From Diatrype stigma (taxonomy: Eukaryota; Ascomycota; Sordariomycetes; Xylariales; Diatrypaceae), in the NCBI GenBank assembly GCA_022225965.2, contig JAKJXP020000065.1, positions 132,660 through 196,659 of the forward strand: a stretch of 64,000 nucleotides of DNA, in the 5' to 3' direction. Below, piece after piece: positions 33,395-44,454 of the stretch. The notes below the pieces were generated by a model. The model ran no database searches. It was not told where the DNA came from and saw only the letters and a list, made by a program, of their open reading frames with translations. Position 1 is the first letter of the stretch, and every line of letters starts with the position of its first letter. Made by a program: the position numbers and the translations under genes.

Positions 33395-36211
33395 TCACTT
33401 CGGTGAGCCAGCCGTCTCAACAACAGCCTCAGCACCAGCACTCGCAATAGCAGCGGCAGCGGCGGCAGCAGCGGCGGATTTCTTCCCACCAGTACCGGTC
33501 TTCTTCTTGCGCTTCCCAGAGCCAGTGCCGGAGCTCGTCGGCGCCTCGCGGACCCACCGGGCGACCGCCTCAGCGCGCTCCGTCAAGATCGGGTACTCGC
33601 GGCCCTCGACGACAGCCCAGCGCTTAGGTGTGGCGGCGGCGGCGGCAGACGCGGCAGCAGCAGCAGAAGCTGACGAAGAAGCGCTCGTCGCGGCAGTCAT
33701 CGCCGTGGGGCTCGGCGCGCCGCTGCTGCTACTGTTTCCGTTACCGTTCGACGCCACGACCGCGGTGGAGGAGGTGTTGTTGGTGGTGGCGGCCTGATGG
33801 TCGGCCTCGGCTCTGCGCTGGCGCGCCAGGATCGCGGCCTTGAAGCTCGCCTCGTCGTTGACGCGCTCGTCTTCGAGCGCTTCGAGGATAGCCTGGTGGC
33901 GCATGCGCTCCTTGCGCTGGTCGTCGGTTTCCGCTGCTGCTGCTCCACCACCACCACTGCCATTACCACCACCACCGATACTACCCTTATTACCGCCATA
34001 CGTCAAAGCCATAGCATTCGCGCTAGCAATCGCGGGCGATAAGACGCCAGAACTACTACTACCGCCATTACCATTACCATAACCGTTGCTACTGTTACCG
34101 CTACTACCCGGAGGCCCAAGCAGCGGCGACGACGCCAGGGTCGGCAGGGGCGCCGGGGCGCAGAGGGTTTCCCAGCTAGCGGACAGCTCGATCCAGTTCT
34201 CGGCGCGGCGGAGGACCTCGATCCAGTCGGCGCGGGCAGGGGAGCGGCTGGCCTGGAAAACGGGGTAGCCGTCAGCGAGGCGGGCAAGGCGCGCCACCAT
34301 ATGCGCGTGGCGCTGCAGCTCCTTGGCCGACGTCTGGATCAGCGTGTGGCACATCAGGAGCGAGTGGAGCGCGTCGATCAGGAGCGGGTGGTACGTCACT
34401 ACCTCCGTTGTCGTCTGAGCTTGGCTCTGCTGCTGCTGTTCTGAGGATGACGAAGCGGACACGAGCTCTGTCGAGGGGTAGGCCGGGAGATCGGCGGGTG
34501 GGCTTGCGGAGAACAGCGTCGCGAGCGGGTAGACGGTGTGGCCGGCTGAGCTGCCAGTCGGGCTCGTTGGGTCTTGCGAGGTCGTGCGTGGCTGGTTGTA
34601 ATATCGCTTAGTCCGGTTAGTAGCCTGGTTCACTTGGCGAGTGAAATCATCGGATATCTCGATGGGCAGATTGGGCGAATAGTGGAAATGCTTGAAATAT
34701 TCCATGTAGTCTCGTAATGCGCGTTTTGCGTATAGTCGCACTATCTTGCGCCGCTCCAGCTGCTTCTTCGTCGGGCCTTTCTCTTCAGGGGCTACACCCG
34801 GGCCATTTTCAACAGGGTCCTGGCTCGGAGTGTCGCCGACGGCACCACTGCCAGTGCTATTAGTAGTGCCATTATGCGCATTCTTATCTATCAAGGCGCC
34901 GTCGACGTGGTCGCAAGCAAGAGTCAAGTAACAACCTGCGCGCTGAAATAGCAACTGCACTTCAGTGCTGCTCGGCTGATCCCTCTCTTCGAGGGCCGGA
35001 TTGTCTCTCCGTCTCCAGGTCTTGCGTTCCAGCTGCATCGCATCACCCGGCGGCTGCTGGTGCATCGGGCGCTGTAGGCGGTAGACATTTAGTGCTGTGG
35101 TCAAATCCTGGACAGCTCCTTCGAAATCCTCCTTGAACATACGAACAATGGCCCGAGTCCTCAGGGGCTCACAATCAGACGGGCGCTGACTGATGATCAA
35201 ATTCAAGGCGCGGAGGTCGGTACATTCGGCAAGCTGTCGGCTCGGGATCTTCTCATGGAAGAAGTGCACGTAGTTCGCGTCCGGATCGTCGGGCGCTCTT
35301 TGCAGCACAAGTCCGGCCACGTTTTCCAGTGTCGAAGTGGACTGCATCGTAGCGACGCTCGAGGCGATCTCGTCGAGGTGGTAGGCGCGGGATAGCTTCT
35401 GTGTCGCCTGCTCGCGCATTCGGAACCGCCTCTCGGGACTGAGCTTGGCGCCCCCGTTGTTCCCGAAGCCAAGTCCTAAGGCCTGCATGTGATGCGCCGC
35501 ACCCCCGGCCAGCGAATTGGACAGTGAAGAGGACGTGACGCCATTGGCGGCGCGAACAGCGAGGTCGGTGGCTCCATCTACAAGCTGTCGAATCTTGACC
35601 AGATCGTAGAAGACGGAGGGGTCGACGGGACGGGGGAGGGGCATGTAGTAATTCGCATTCGCAAGGGTCTCGAGCACTTCGAGGGGCAATTGGAGCCAGG
35701 GTCCGTGGAAGGATGAGATATACCGCCAATGCCTGCAGCGCAGAGTTAGAATGGGCAGTCAAGCCAGAAAGGAAAGGGGGGCTCGAACGGATTTGCATAT
35801 TGACGTTAAGTTCAGTGCATGTGAGTGAGTGAGTGTGTGTAATATGTATGCATAACTAGGTGTCGCTAGAACTTCGCTGGGGTTCCGCTATGGCTATGGT
35901 AACACGATGTATGTACGGCATAGAAGATTGGCTTACTTGTTGCGACATATCACGAGCGCCGATGACGAAGAGGTCGATGATGTCGGGGCCGGCGAGGCTG
36001 ACTTTGTCTTCTTCCCGTTCGAAGTCATGGTCGCGGTAGGGGTGGTAGTGATAGTGGTGGTATTGGTGGTAGTGGTGGAGGTGGTGGTGGTGGTGGTGGT
36101 GGTAGTTGATGGCATAGGCGCAGGCCCATCAAGAGCAGTTGTGGTAGTCGCGCTCGTTGTCGATGCGTCCCTAGCTGAGGTCTTCTGGTTCTTCCTGCTC
36201 TTCTTGCCCAT
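33395..36211 (-). CDS. TPR-containing protein with low-complexity N- and C-termini
   Basis: Two exons on the minus strand: 36211-35937 and 35732-33395, joined across a 204-nt intron, giving 870 residues. The join gives CRNKHWRYISSFHGPW, a smoothly continuing segment. Residues 1-85 are a Lys-rich start and a long Thr-rich stretch encoded by a GGT/GTG repeat on the plus strand. Residues about 90-330 look globular (LQLPLEVLETLANANYY, VFYDLVKIRQLVD). A tetratricopeptide-like unit appears near residue 285 (RAIVRMFKEDFEGAVQDL). The middle contains a Lys/Arg helix (KKQLERRKIVRLYAKRALRD) and a second helical region near residue 560. The last 200 residues are Ser/Gly/Asn- and Ala-rich, with KRKKKTGTGGKK near the end, possibly a nuclear signal. 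It is probably a scaffold; I cannot name a function. The ATG at 36211 is the first in frame. Confidence 0.8.
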
Positions 36212-37266
36212 TGGGTCCCTCTGTCCAATGACAACAGCAATATGTATAGTTAAGCGCCTAATCGCTAGACATTGGTCAATGTCGTCGAGACGAATGATCC
36301 CGTCCTTATCAGACCATTAGATACCGAGGGAGGAAGTAATTATGCAGCAGGTGTCGTATTGTAGGTACATGACACCGGGTCCTACAAATCCATAGCTGGA
36401 GGTATGCTTCGTATTGTACATACATACATACATACATGCATACATGTAATCTACATACCATGCAGGTATAATTAGAGCGTACTAGGTACCTATGTAGAGC
36501 GTCTGGTGGATGCGTTGATCGACATGCTTATCATTCCTATCGCCTCTCAACTATTTTACTAGGTACGTATTATCAGCACGTGATGGAGTGGTGTCGGAAG
36601 GACCAATTGCTGAAGGACTTACATACATACATACCTAGGTACCTTGTAGCATACCTACAAATCTGATTGGTGGCCAATCAACTGCACTTCAAGCCAATCA
36701 GCAAGCAAGAAACCATAATAACCTTCTAACTTCACCAGTGATTCCCAGAAGAGGCAAGCCTACGAAAGCGTATGAGATCACTGCAAAGTTGTTGTACTGC
36801 AGTAAGGTTGTTTGGCCTTGGGATAGACTTTAAACTCGCCTTTGGTATTTTATAGTTGCGCTACCATCGGGCTGTAGAAGTATCAAGGGACGTCCTTCAG
36901 ATGAAACCTGGAGTCAATCAGACCGTTCTTATATGCATTCTAACTTCTAAGGATGGGCTATACATACAGGAGAACCTACATATATTTAAAAATGCCTGCT
37001 CTGCTACTACACACACATAGAGTCCCACGATGAAACCTTCTAAGCCACAAAAGTGTCAATAACAGGTTACAACTTGTATATGTACGAGCGTGCGTTGCTG
37101 GTTAACGGCCAAATGCCCAATTTGCGAAATCAACAAATGCGCAGACATTGGTGGATATACACACCTGGGCTAAAAAATCATATCATCCAATTGGTGAATT
37201 CACATTAAGGGGGGCATTAAAGGGGCTTCAACACCAATCAGACAAACGAGCCCGACAAGCTCAACC
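36212..37266. other. Intergenic spacer with ACAT microsatellite
   Basis: Several TACA/CATA tetranucleotide runs (about 36415-36445 and 36620-36640) and CTAGGTACC palindromes are seen. No gene is supported. Confidence 0.5.
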
Positions 37267-38725
37267 TCATCGCTTCGTCTTCCCCTCCCCCACCTCCCGT
37301 CTCCACTCCTCCTTCACCTCCCGCAGCAGGTCCTCATCGGCAAGAACCTCCACCGCCACGCCGGCCATGGCCTTCCCGGCGCGCAGGCAGCGCTCGAACG
37401 CGGCGCGGGTCCCGGCTGCATCGGCGAAGTCCGGACTATGGGGCCCGTTGCCGCCGGGCCCCGGCGCAATCGCGAAGCCCGGCTGCAGGCTCGGCAGGGC
37501 GTAGCTGACATCGCCCTGGTCGGTGCTCGCCATGGTGCGGCCGAGCAGCTCGGCCAGCTCGTCGTCCTCGGGCACGCGGCTCGGCGGGTCAAGCGCGTTC
37601 CAGCAGCGGCGGTAGACGGCGCCCAGGGCGCGGTTGGGCACGTGGTCGGCGTAGGACTGGGTGGCCGTGATCTTGACGGTGGCGCCCGTGGCCAGCGCGC
37701 CGGCCTCGAAGCAGGCGTCGGTCTTGCGGCGCAGCTGCGCCAGGCGCTCCTGCGTGCTGGCGCGCACCACGAACCGCCCGGCCGCGTACGCGTGGATGAT
37801 GTTGGGCCGCACGCCGCCGTGCGAGATCTGGCCCTGGATCACGTCGCCGGGCATCGTCTGCTGCCGCAGCGCCGACAGCCCGTTGTACGCCGTGATCAGC
37901 GCGTCCAGCGCGTTGATGCCCAGCCACGGGCTCGCCGCCGCGTGCGCCTCCCGCCCGAAGTACTCCACCCGGAGCGAGGTGAAGGCCGCCGTGCGCACGA
38001 GCGCGCTGTCCGGGACGATGCCGGGGTGCGAGAGCATGCTGATGTCGACTTTGTGGTCCCGGTACGCCCCGGCCCTCAGGAGCTTGATCTTGCCACCGCC
38101 GCCTTTTGTATCAAGAATAGGCGGTCAGCGGTCAACCTCGTGGTTATAGCATAGTATCGCATGCCGTAGATAAGACATCAGTAGACTAACCTTCTTCCGC
38201 GGGTGTTCCGAACAAAACCACTTTGCCTCCCAGTCCATGTTGCTTCGCAATCTCAGCTGTAGCCAACCCTCCTGCAAGTGATGCCGTCGCTATGAGATTA
38301 TGTCCGCAGGCATGTCCAATCCCCTGTAACGCATCTAAGAGCATACATTAGCACCGGATTATGCATCGTGGTTCCGTCCGTGATCACTCTGTCTCCTTAC
38401 CCATTTCTACGTTGAAGGAGACGACAGGCCCCCTCTTTCCTGTGTCGAACACGGCCACCCACGCAGTCGCCATACCGTACGCAGAAGGCGTTATCTTCCA
38501 TCCCGGCTTGCTCTTCAAAAAAGTCGTCAAGGTCTCGTGGGCGATGAACTCTTTGAATCCCAGCTCCGGATTGTCGTGGATCTTCTTGTTCACCGGCCAC
38601 AAATCGTCGGCGAGGCCATCCACCACCGAGCTGATGTCCTTCAAGCGCGCTGGTGGCGCATCATCAGCCGACGGGTGGGTATCCTCGTGATTGACAATCA
38701 CAAAGCCATCAACTGTGTTCTCCAT
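37267..38725 (-). CDS. M20-family metallopeptidase/amidohydrolase
   Basis: Three exons on the minus strand: 38725-38401, 38334-38191 and 38102-37267, giving 434 residues. The ATG at 38725 is the first in frame, and an in-frame stop lies just upstream. Residues 109-121 (DALQGIGHACGHN) match the metal-binding signature of the M20 aminoacylase/carboxypeptidase group, and residues 155-157 onward (EEGGGGK) contain the catalytic/metal Glu pair. HPG and the segment REAHAAASPWLGINALDA contain the dimerisation-domain His region. MASTDQGDVSYALPSLQPGF near the C-terminus is the last metal-binding region. The closest type I recognise is the intracellular peptidase M20 domain-containing protein 2 (amidohydrolase) group, which cleaves small dipeptides or N-acyl amino acids. 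No signal peptide is seen. Confidence 0.9.
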
Positions 38726-39174
38726 CTTTTCGCGTACAGTAGTCACAGGAAAATACCCTCCGGCGAAAGTAGTCCAAGAAAGTATATTCGATGTTCGGAT
38801 GTCAATACAGGAAGGAAGATAAGAGTAGTTGAGCTATCTCCGATTGCCGGCCGTGCCCGCGCCCGGTGTCTCTCCAGGTATCTTTCCTGGGCGGGAGGTT
38901 CCGGATTGAACCCCACATGGCATCCTGAGTTGACGGATATGCAGTTAAATAGTGCTAGAATTGGACGACTGCCGGTCTCCGTTCTCCCCCTTTTCTTTCC
39001 TCATGATCCACTATTCATGACAAGTAGGTAATGATCGCTATATATCTTACCCGTCGGTACCAACTGCTCCAACTTCTTGTCCGGTCGATCTTGAGCACAG
39101 ATCAAATCAATCCGTCTACAACATCATGTGCCAAACCTACATATAGGTATAAAACCATGTCGTCAACCTCATCA
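38726..39174. other. Intergenic spacer, promoter side of the M20 gene
   Basis: Normal base composition; no gene is supported. Confidence 0.4.
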
Positions 39175-39925
39175 AATAAAGCAAGAGGTGATTAACACCA
39201 GCGTAAGCACCAAACAAATCAAACAAGGGATTTTGAATTTATTAATCAATACAATAACAATCAAAAAACAAGGCTTATTTAATTGTTATTAGGTTAATTA
39301 AACAAAAAAAACGTATTAAACAGGTGTATACCGGGCCGTATATTAACCCTAAGCCGCCGGAAGATCCGTATTAACCCTTAGCCTCTTAATTAACCCTTAT
39401 AACTCCTCCGTATCGTCCTTAAGGCTATAATTGCGAAAATGGGCTAAATATCGTAAAAAAATAAAGATATAATGAAAATAAAGATGGTTCGAAATAACAG
39501 ATTGCTAAAAGAAATTTCGTTATATAAAACTCTGTAATATTCGTATTATAACATAAGAACCGATAATCGGGAACGCCAAATTAGCTCGAACGGGCTCGAA
39601 CGCATTAAACCAAGGCTCGAAATACCGGAAAATTCCCACGATTCTGCTTATATAAGCAGCACGGATGGATATATAATAGGTACTTCTTAAGAAATCTCGA
39701 TCAGTATTGCGGCCGTTAAAAAAAAAAAAAAAAAGGCATACCTATTAATTATTAAAAAACAACAATAAAAGAAATCGATTATTTATATTAATTAAAAACG
39801 CAAATGGCGTTATTTAATTAATACAATACAATTAAAGAATCAATTAAACAAAAAATTTATTCAATTAGTGCCATCGCTGATTGACACAAACTTAAAGAAC
39901 TAACTGCGGCATATCGCATAGCACA
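39175..39925. repeat. AT-rich degenerate repeat block, RIP-like
   Basis: Composition drops sharply to AT-rich with many TTAATTAA, AATTAATT and TATA strings and a 17-base A run near 39720. The remaining GC islands carry CGG and CCG. This is the look of a transposon fragment mutated by RIP in a filamentous ascomycete. No LTR pair, terminal repeat or reading frame could be defined, so its family is unknown. Confidence 0.55.
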
Positions 39926-41607
39926 TGCAGAGCATGTTGGAATGTCGAAAACTCAACACCTACAGGCAGCAAATATTTATATGCGTATGGACCACCGGAT
40001 ACACATCAATTTGAGACCGAGGGCCGAGGGGCATTTTTGAAGCCTTTTTCTGGCTTGTCGCCATCCAATTAGGTTTTGACTAAGTCATACTCTCTATATT
40101 CATGTTGCCCGGCTGGAGATGAAGTCAAAGAGTTATTGTTTTTGGGTTAGGCACCACATGTCTCATTACTCTATTAGTCGGCGTATTTGAGAAGTAAGCG
40201 GTCTCGCTAACTGTGATAAGTGGTATTAGACTAGAGCGTATAGAGCATATCGGTTTGTTAGTTTCTATGGTCTTAAGGGGCGTACTCAGCCATCTCTTCT
40301 GGCGCCGTCAAGGGAATTGACGGCATATTTATATACATCAACTTATCGTTATGTATTAGCACATATCCCCTTCTTTCCAGCTCCCGTGGCTTCCGTTGTT
40401 ATCACCTGTTGGCTATATTGGGCAGGAGTGCATTCTAATGCATCCTACAGTTGGTCTGCCTGCCTGCATATGTGAGTTGGCTACTGTCCCCGTTCGACAC
40501 TAACAATTCGAAACTGGTGAGTGCTGGGAGACTTTTGTTAGAGTTTTTCATGTAAGACCTCGCTCTGGCAAATCAGGGGCGCTTGTTTCATTAACAAATT
40601 TCAGATTATTGTATTATCTCATAAATATTGGTCACGGGGCTCCTTTAAGACTTCCCCATGACACCCGTCCAGTCGCGCCACGGGTTTCAACCGTAGGATG
40701 CCGATAGGGGCAATATATATAATTCGACTAGGCCACTAGGGCGAGCTAAAGATAACACCTTATGTTATACAATACCAGCGGTTTAAAGTTCAGTTCATCG
40801 GTCCCTTGCATATTCTGCCTGACTGTTGTCATCCATAGCATCTCAACAGATTTTCGGGGACTACCAGCTTCTGCTAAAACCAAGCATGGCCATGTGAACA
40901 TCAGCCTCTCAAAGGGCTTCGCGATCCGCGCTGTGGTACCTATGCACATTCAACTATATAATATCATGTCCTAGTTATAGCGTTATTTATCACACCTACC
41001 ACTTGGCACCCGCCCCATTGCGTGGGAACTCCTCATACAACAGATTTTGTTATATGAAAGCCTCGTTCCCAGGCCATAAAAGCCACGAAGGTGGTATTGG
41101 ATGTAGACTGTGCACTGAGTGCCACATGTATACAGCCCGAGAGATATGATGAGAAATGTGATGATACGCACCGTGAAGACCATGATAAAATTAGCATTCA
41201 GACTCAAATCATTCTGGAACTCTGGCTACCCTCGTAGATACCTATGATGCCAAATCGCCGGTTTCGCAAAAAGCTTAGGTTTGTTTCGCACTCCCGATGC
41301 GATCTCGGGTGTTTCACCTTATGACTCTTGACGCCATCATCCGAATATGTCAGATATATTACTTGAATATAAAGTCCCCCCTTGCGTGGAAAATTCCTCG
41401 AAGGATCATCTTCTGATCGAAACAAGAAAATACAGAATTGGTGAGATTACCGACTCAATGAGAGCACAAACCCGATACCACATCACGTCGAGATTGCGAT
41501 TCAGATAACTACTCCCGAGAGTGATCACAGTAACCGATATCACGATCATCAAGCAGGACATTCAGCTTCGTAACTGAGCATTCAAGGCAGCACTCACGAC
41601 AGCTACA
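39926..41607. other. Intergenic spacer
   Basis: Base composition returns to that of the other spacers. No gene is supported. The last few hundred bases are the presumed promoter of the 2EXR-like gene. Confidence 0.45.
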
Positions 41608-42981
41608 ATGCAGCCGTACGACATCATATCATGGGACGATGCCATCGAGTGCGCGCTGTCCTGCGCGGAAGACTTGGGCCCGGATGAAGACCAAGCAGCG
41701 GCGGCAAACCTGGAACTGGGGGTCCTCTTCGACAAGCTACCCCCTGAACTGAAAATCGAGATCTGGAAAGAGGCCCTGCTCGACGGGGAGAAGTCCGTGC
41801 AGTACGAGCTGCTGTTCCGGCTACCATATAACGGCGGGGCCACGGCGCGGGCCATCACGTCGTCGCCGGGATGTCACGGCCACCAACCCTACACGCGGCA
41901 GCGGGGACAACGGATTTGGGCGTTCGCCAGCCTTAGCCGCGAGGCGCTCGTCGCCGTCCGCGACATCTACGTCTGGCTGCCGCAACACACCTACCTGGGA
42001 GGGCGAGGAAGCATTATCTACGGTGGGACTGTCGCGCCACGGCAGTTGGACAGCCGCGTTGGGAGCTGGGCGTGCCCTGCGATCGACCGGTTCAGCTGGG
42101 CGATGGTGACGACGACGATGAAGACAACGGCGACGACGACGTGGCACGATGTTTTCCGTCACCAATACCATCATGTCATCAACGACAACAGCAACACCAA
42201 CAACACCAACAGAAACAGCAACAGCAACAGCGAAAGCAACGGCAAAAACAACACCTGCCCGTGGCAGCTGCTGCCACAGCCCTCGCGCCCGCCTGCGGCT
42301 TGCAAGGAGTGCTACCGCCACCCGCCAATGTCGGAATTCCTAGCCTGCTGCCTCCAGATGCCCGACACCCCCTCGCACCCCATGTACCCCTGGCCGGGCA
42401 GCCGGGACCTGTACGCGAAGTTCTGCATGGAAAGCATCCGGCTGCTCGGGGCAGTACATCACCTCGACCTGATGCTGCCAGCACTACTAGGACAGTTATC
42501 ATGGCAGGCAGCAGCGCCCGACGTGATGGAGGCGTTCCCGCACCTGCGCAGCGTGGCCATCACGGTCTCGAATCTGCCGCTGTTGCCGTTGTCGCCGGTG
42601 CCGCGTGCTGTCGCTGCTACTGTGCCCGGCCCCACCATACTGGGGTCGCTAGACCGCGCAAATTGGCGCAGATACGTGGAGCAGAACGATCCCTGGGTGA
42701 AGGTGTCGCTGGGGCACGTGCTGAGCTGGCGGTACGCAGGTATGGGCGAGGAGATCCCCAAGGCGTGGGGCTGTCTCGCGGATGTGCCGCCTTGTGCGGG
42801 ATTCTCTCTGATATATAGCCATGTGGTGATCAGCGTTCTGAAGGCAGGGAGTGTGTACGGGGTGGGACAGCGGGGGTGGCAGAGATTTTTAGAATTCTAT
42901 CGCTTGTTGACCGCGCGCGGTGTAGATGTGTTTATCATTTCGGGACATAGTACACAATCGTTGAAACCTCTCAGCTACTGA
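41608..42981 (+). CDS. 2EXR-like domain protein of unknown function
   Basis: An intronless 457-codon frame starting at ATG 41608. Residues 47-68 (VLFDKLPPELKIEIWKEALL) match the start of the fungal 2EXR domain, in which an F..LPPELR.IW..AL helix opens the domain. A second conserved-looking portion, IWAFASLSREAL, follows near residue 105. The middle contains a low-complexity Asn/Ser stretch (about residues 190-215). The C-terminal half contains AFPHLRSVAITV and RRYVEQNDPWVKV. No signal peptide or membrane helix is seen. 2EXR proteins are numerous in Pezizomycotina genomes and have no established biochemical role. The gene is flanked by more than 1 kb of empty sequence on each side. Confidence 0.78.
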   Translation: MQPYDIISWDDAIECALSCAEDLGPDEDQAAAANLELGVLFDKLPPELKIEIWKEALLDGEKSVQYELLFRLPYNGGATARAITSSPGCHGHQPYTRQRGQRIWAFASLSREALVAVRDIYVWLPQHTYLGGRGSIIYGGTVAPRQLDSRVGSWACPAIDRFSWAMVTTTMKTTATTTWHDVFRHQYHHVINDNSNTNNTNRNSNSNSESNGKNNTCPWQLLPQPSRPPAACKECYRHPPMSEFLACCLQMPDTPSHPMYPWPGSRDLYAKFCMESIRLLGAVHHLDLMLPALLGQLSWQAAAPDVMEAFPHLRSVAITVSNLPLLPLSPVPRAVAATVPGPTILGSLDRANWRRYVEQNDPWVKVSLGHVLSWRYAGMGEEIPKAWGCLADVPPCAGFSLIYSHVVISVLKAGSVYGVGQRGWQRFLEFYRLLTARGVDVFIISGHSTQSLKPLSY

Positions 42982-44454
42982 CTTTCTGGAATGACGGCGT
43001 TTGTTGTGTTCTGAGTCTATGTAATAGGGGGGGTCACCATACCCCCCCTTATAATAATCTTGTCGAGGTCATTCCTATCCTTTCATGTCCTTCCGAACAG
43101 GTTCCATGCAGCGACGAGAGTGCTAGCCGCGACGACGACGTCCCTCGCTGCCATTACCACCTGACTGTCACCACCACCACGCGATCGCTACCATTACCCA
43201 CCTATCTACTAGGTATTGCTCCGATGCAGCTATCGAGATCGGCTCTATCACATCACCCGACAACGCTGATATCGCCTGACTAGTACTAGCTATAATGGCA
43301 ACCAAGTAACGATGCTTCAGCTTTTAACCCCGTCTTTTCTGGCTCTAGTTGTTTTCCAGAAGCAATAACTAGGTACTAAGGTGCGTACTCCTCGGCCAAC
43401 TGTTGGGTGCTGACAATGTCCTCAAACAGCTATGCCGAAATAGTAGTACTAGATGATGACGGCAGCTACAAGTGTGCGTTTGTCTTTATATGGAAACTGA
43501 CAAGGCTATGATGGCTCTCCTATCAGGCTTGCGAATAGCGATGGGCTATCCCAAAGGCTAAACTAAACAGCATTTGCTGGATGCTCGTACACGATACCAT
43601 ATCGAATCGAATACACAAGATTAATGTTAGAGTTGAGGAGTAATGACGTTCATGATAACTGCAAGTAGCGAGTAATCAACTCTGGGTTTTGTTGAAGTTC
43701 TAGTGTGACTACCTAGGTAAACCCTGACTTATAATGTCAAGTACCAAGTATTAAATGGTCCGTGAAGCAGCCCTCGTTACTGTAGATGTAATCGATAATA
43801 ACAATATAAGTAGATGGATTCTGCATGGATGTCCTTCTGCGTAACCAAAACGTTTACCTGTGAGCTAAGAAACTGGGTCCGAAAGGGGTTGAAGAAGGGG
43901 GTTGGATGATACATGAGGTAAGGTATGGTATTACAGATCACCGAAGTTCAGTAAAGCGTGGCGATAAGCCGAGTTCACTCAAGAAACAGATTGCAGATGG
44001 ATAATAGATATGTAGTTTAAGGTCTAAGTATACTAGAATAGTCAAGGTCACTCAGTGTCTTGGTAAAGCCACCTTGTCTTCCTGACAACACATGCTCTTC
44101 CCCCTGCAGAGCGTTGAATTCCAAATTATGGCCCGTACAGCCCGAGGTATCATTATCCAACCTCGAAGCCATCCACCTAAGTGATAATGTATTTCAAAAT
44201 CGTGTACTAGGTAATCCTCCCACTGGCCATTCAGCCAGATCTAAAATAGTGTATGTATATATATATGCGTGTGTATATGCCCGGAGAAAACAATGGTATA
44301 CGTATAACTCCCATCAGCCGACCATCTAGTGAGGTAGTAGTAATGATGCCAAATCCAACAACACCGCACCAATGCAGCTCGATTCGCCTTTGCTCATATT
44401 CTATGCAGGCACGAAACGTACCGACCTCGATCCATTCCACCCCATGGTCTTCGA
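42982..44454. other. Intergenic spacer
   Basis: It separates convergent genes. No supported gene is seen. A CCCCCC/GGGGGG inverted pair at 43026-43054 could form a hairpin just after the 2EXR gene. Confidence 0.45.

Noticed and set aside
36040..36110. GGTGGT repeat as a free microsatellite
   Set aside because: It lies inside the first exon of the TPR gene and encodes its Thr-rich stretch.
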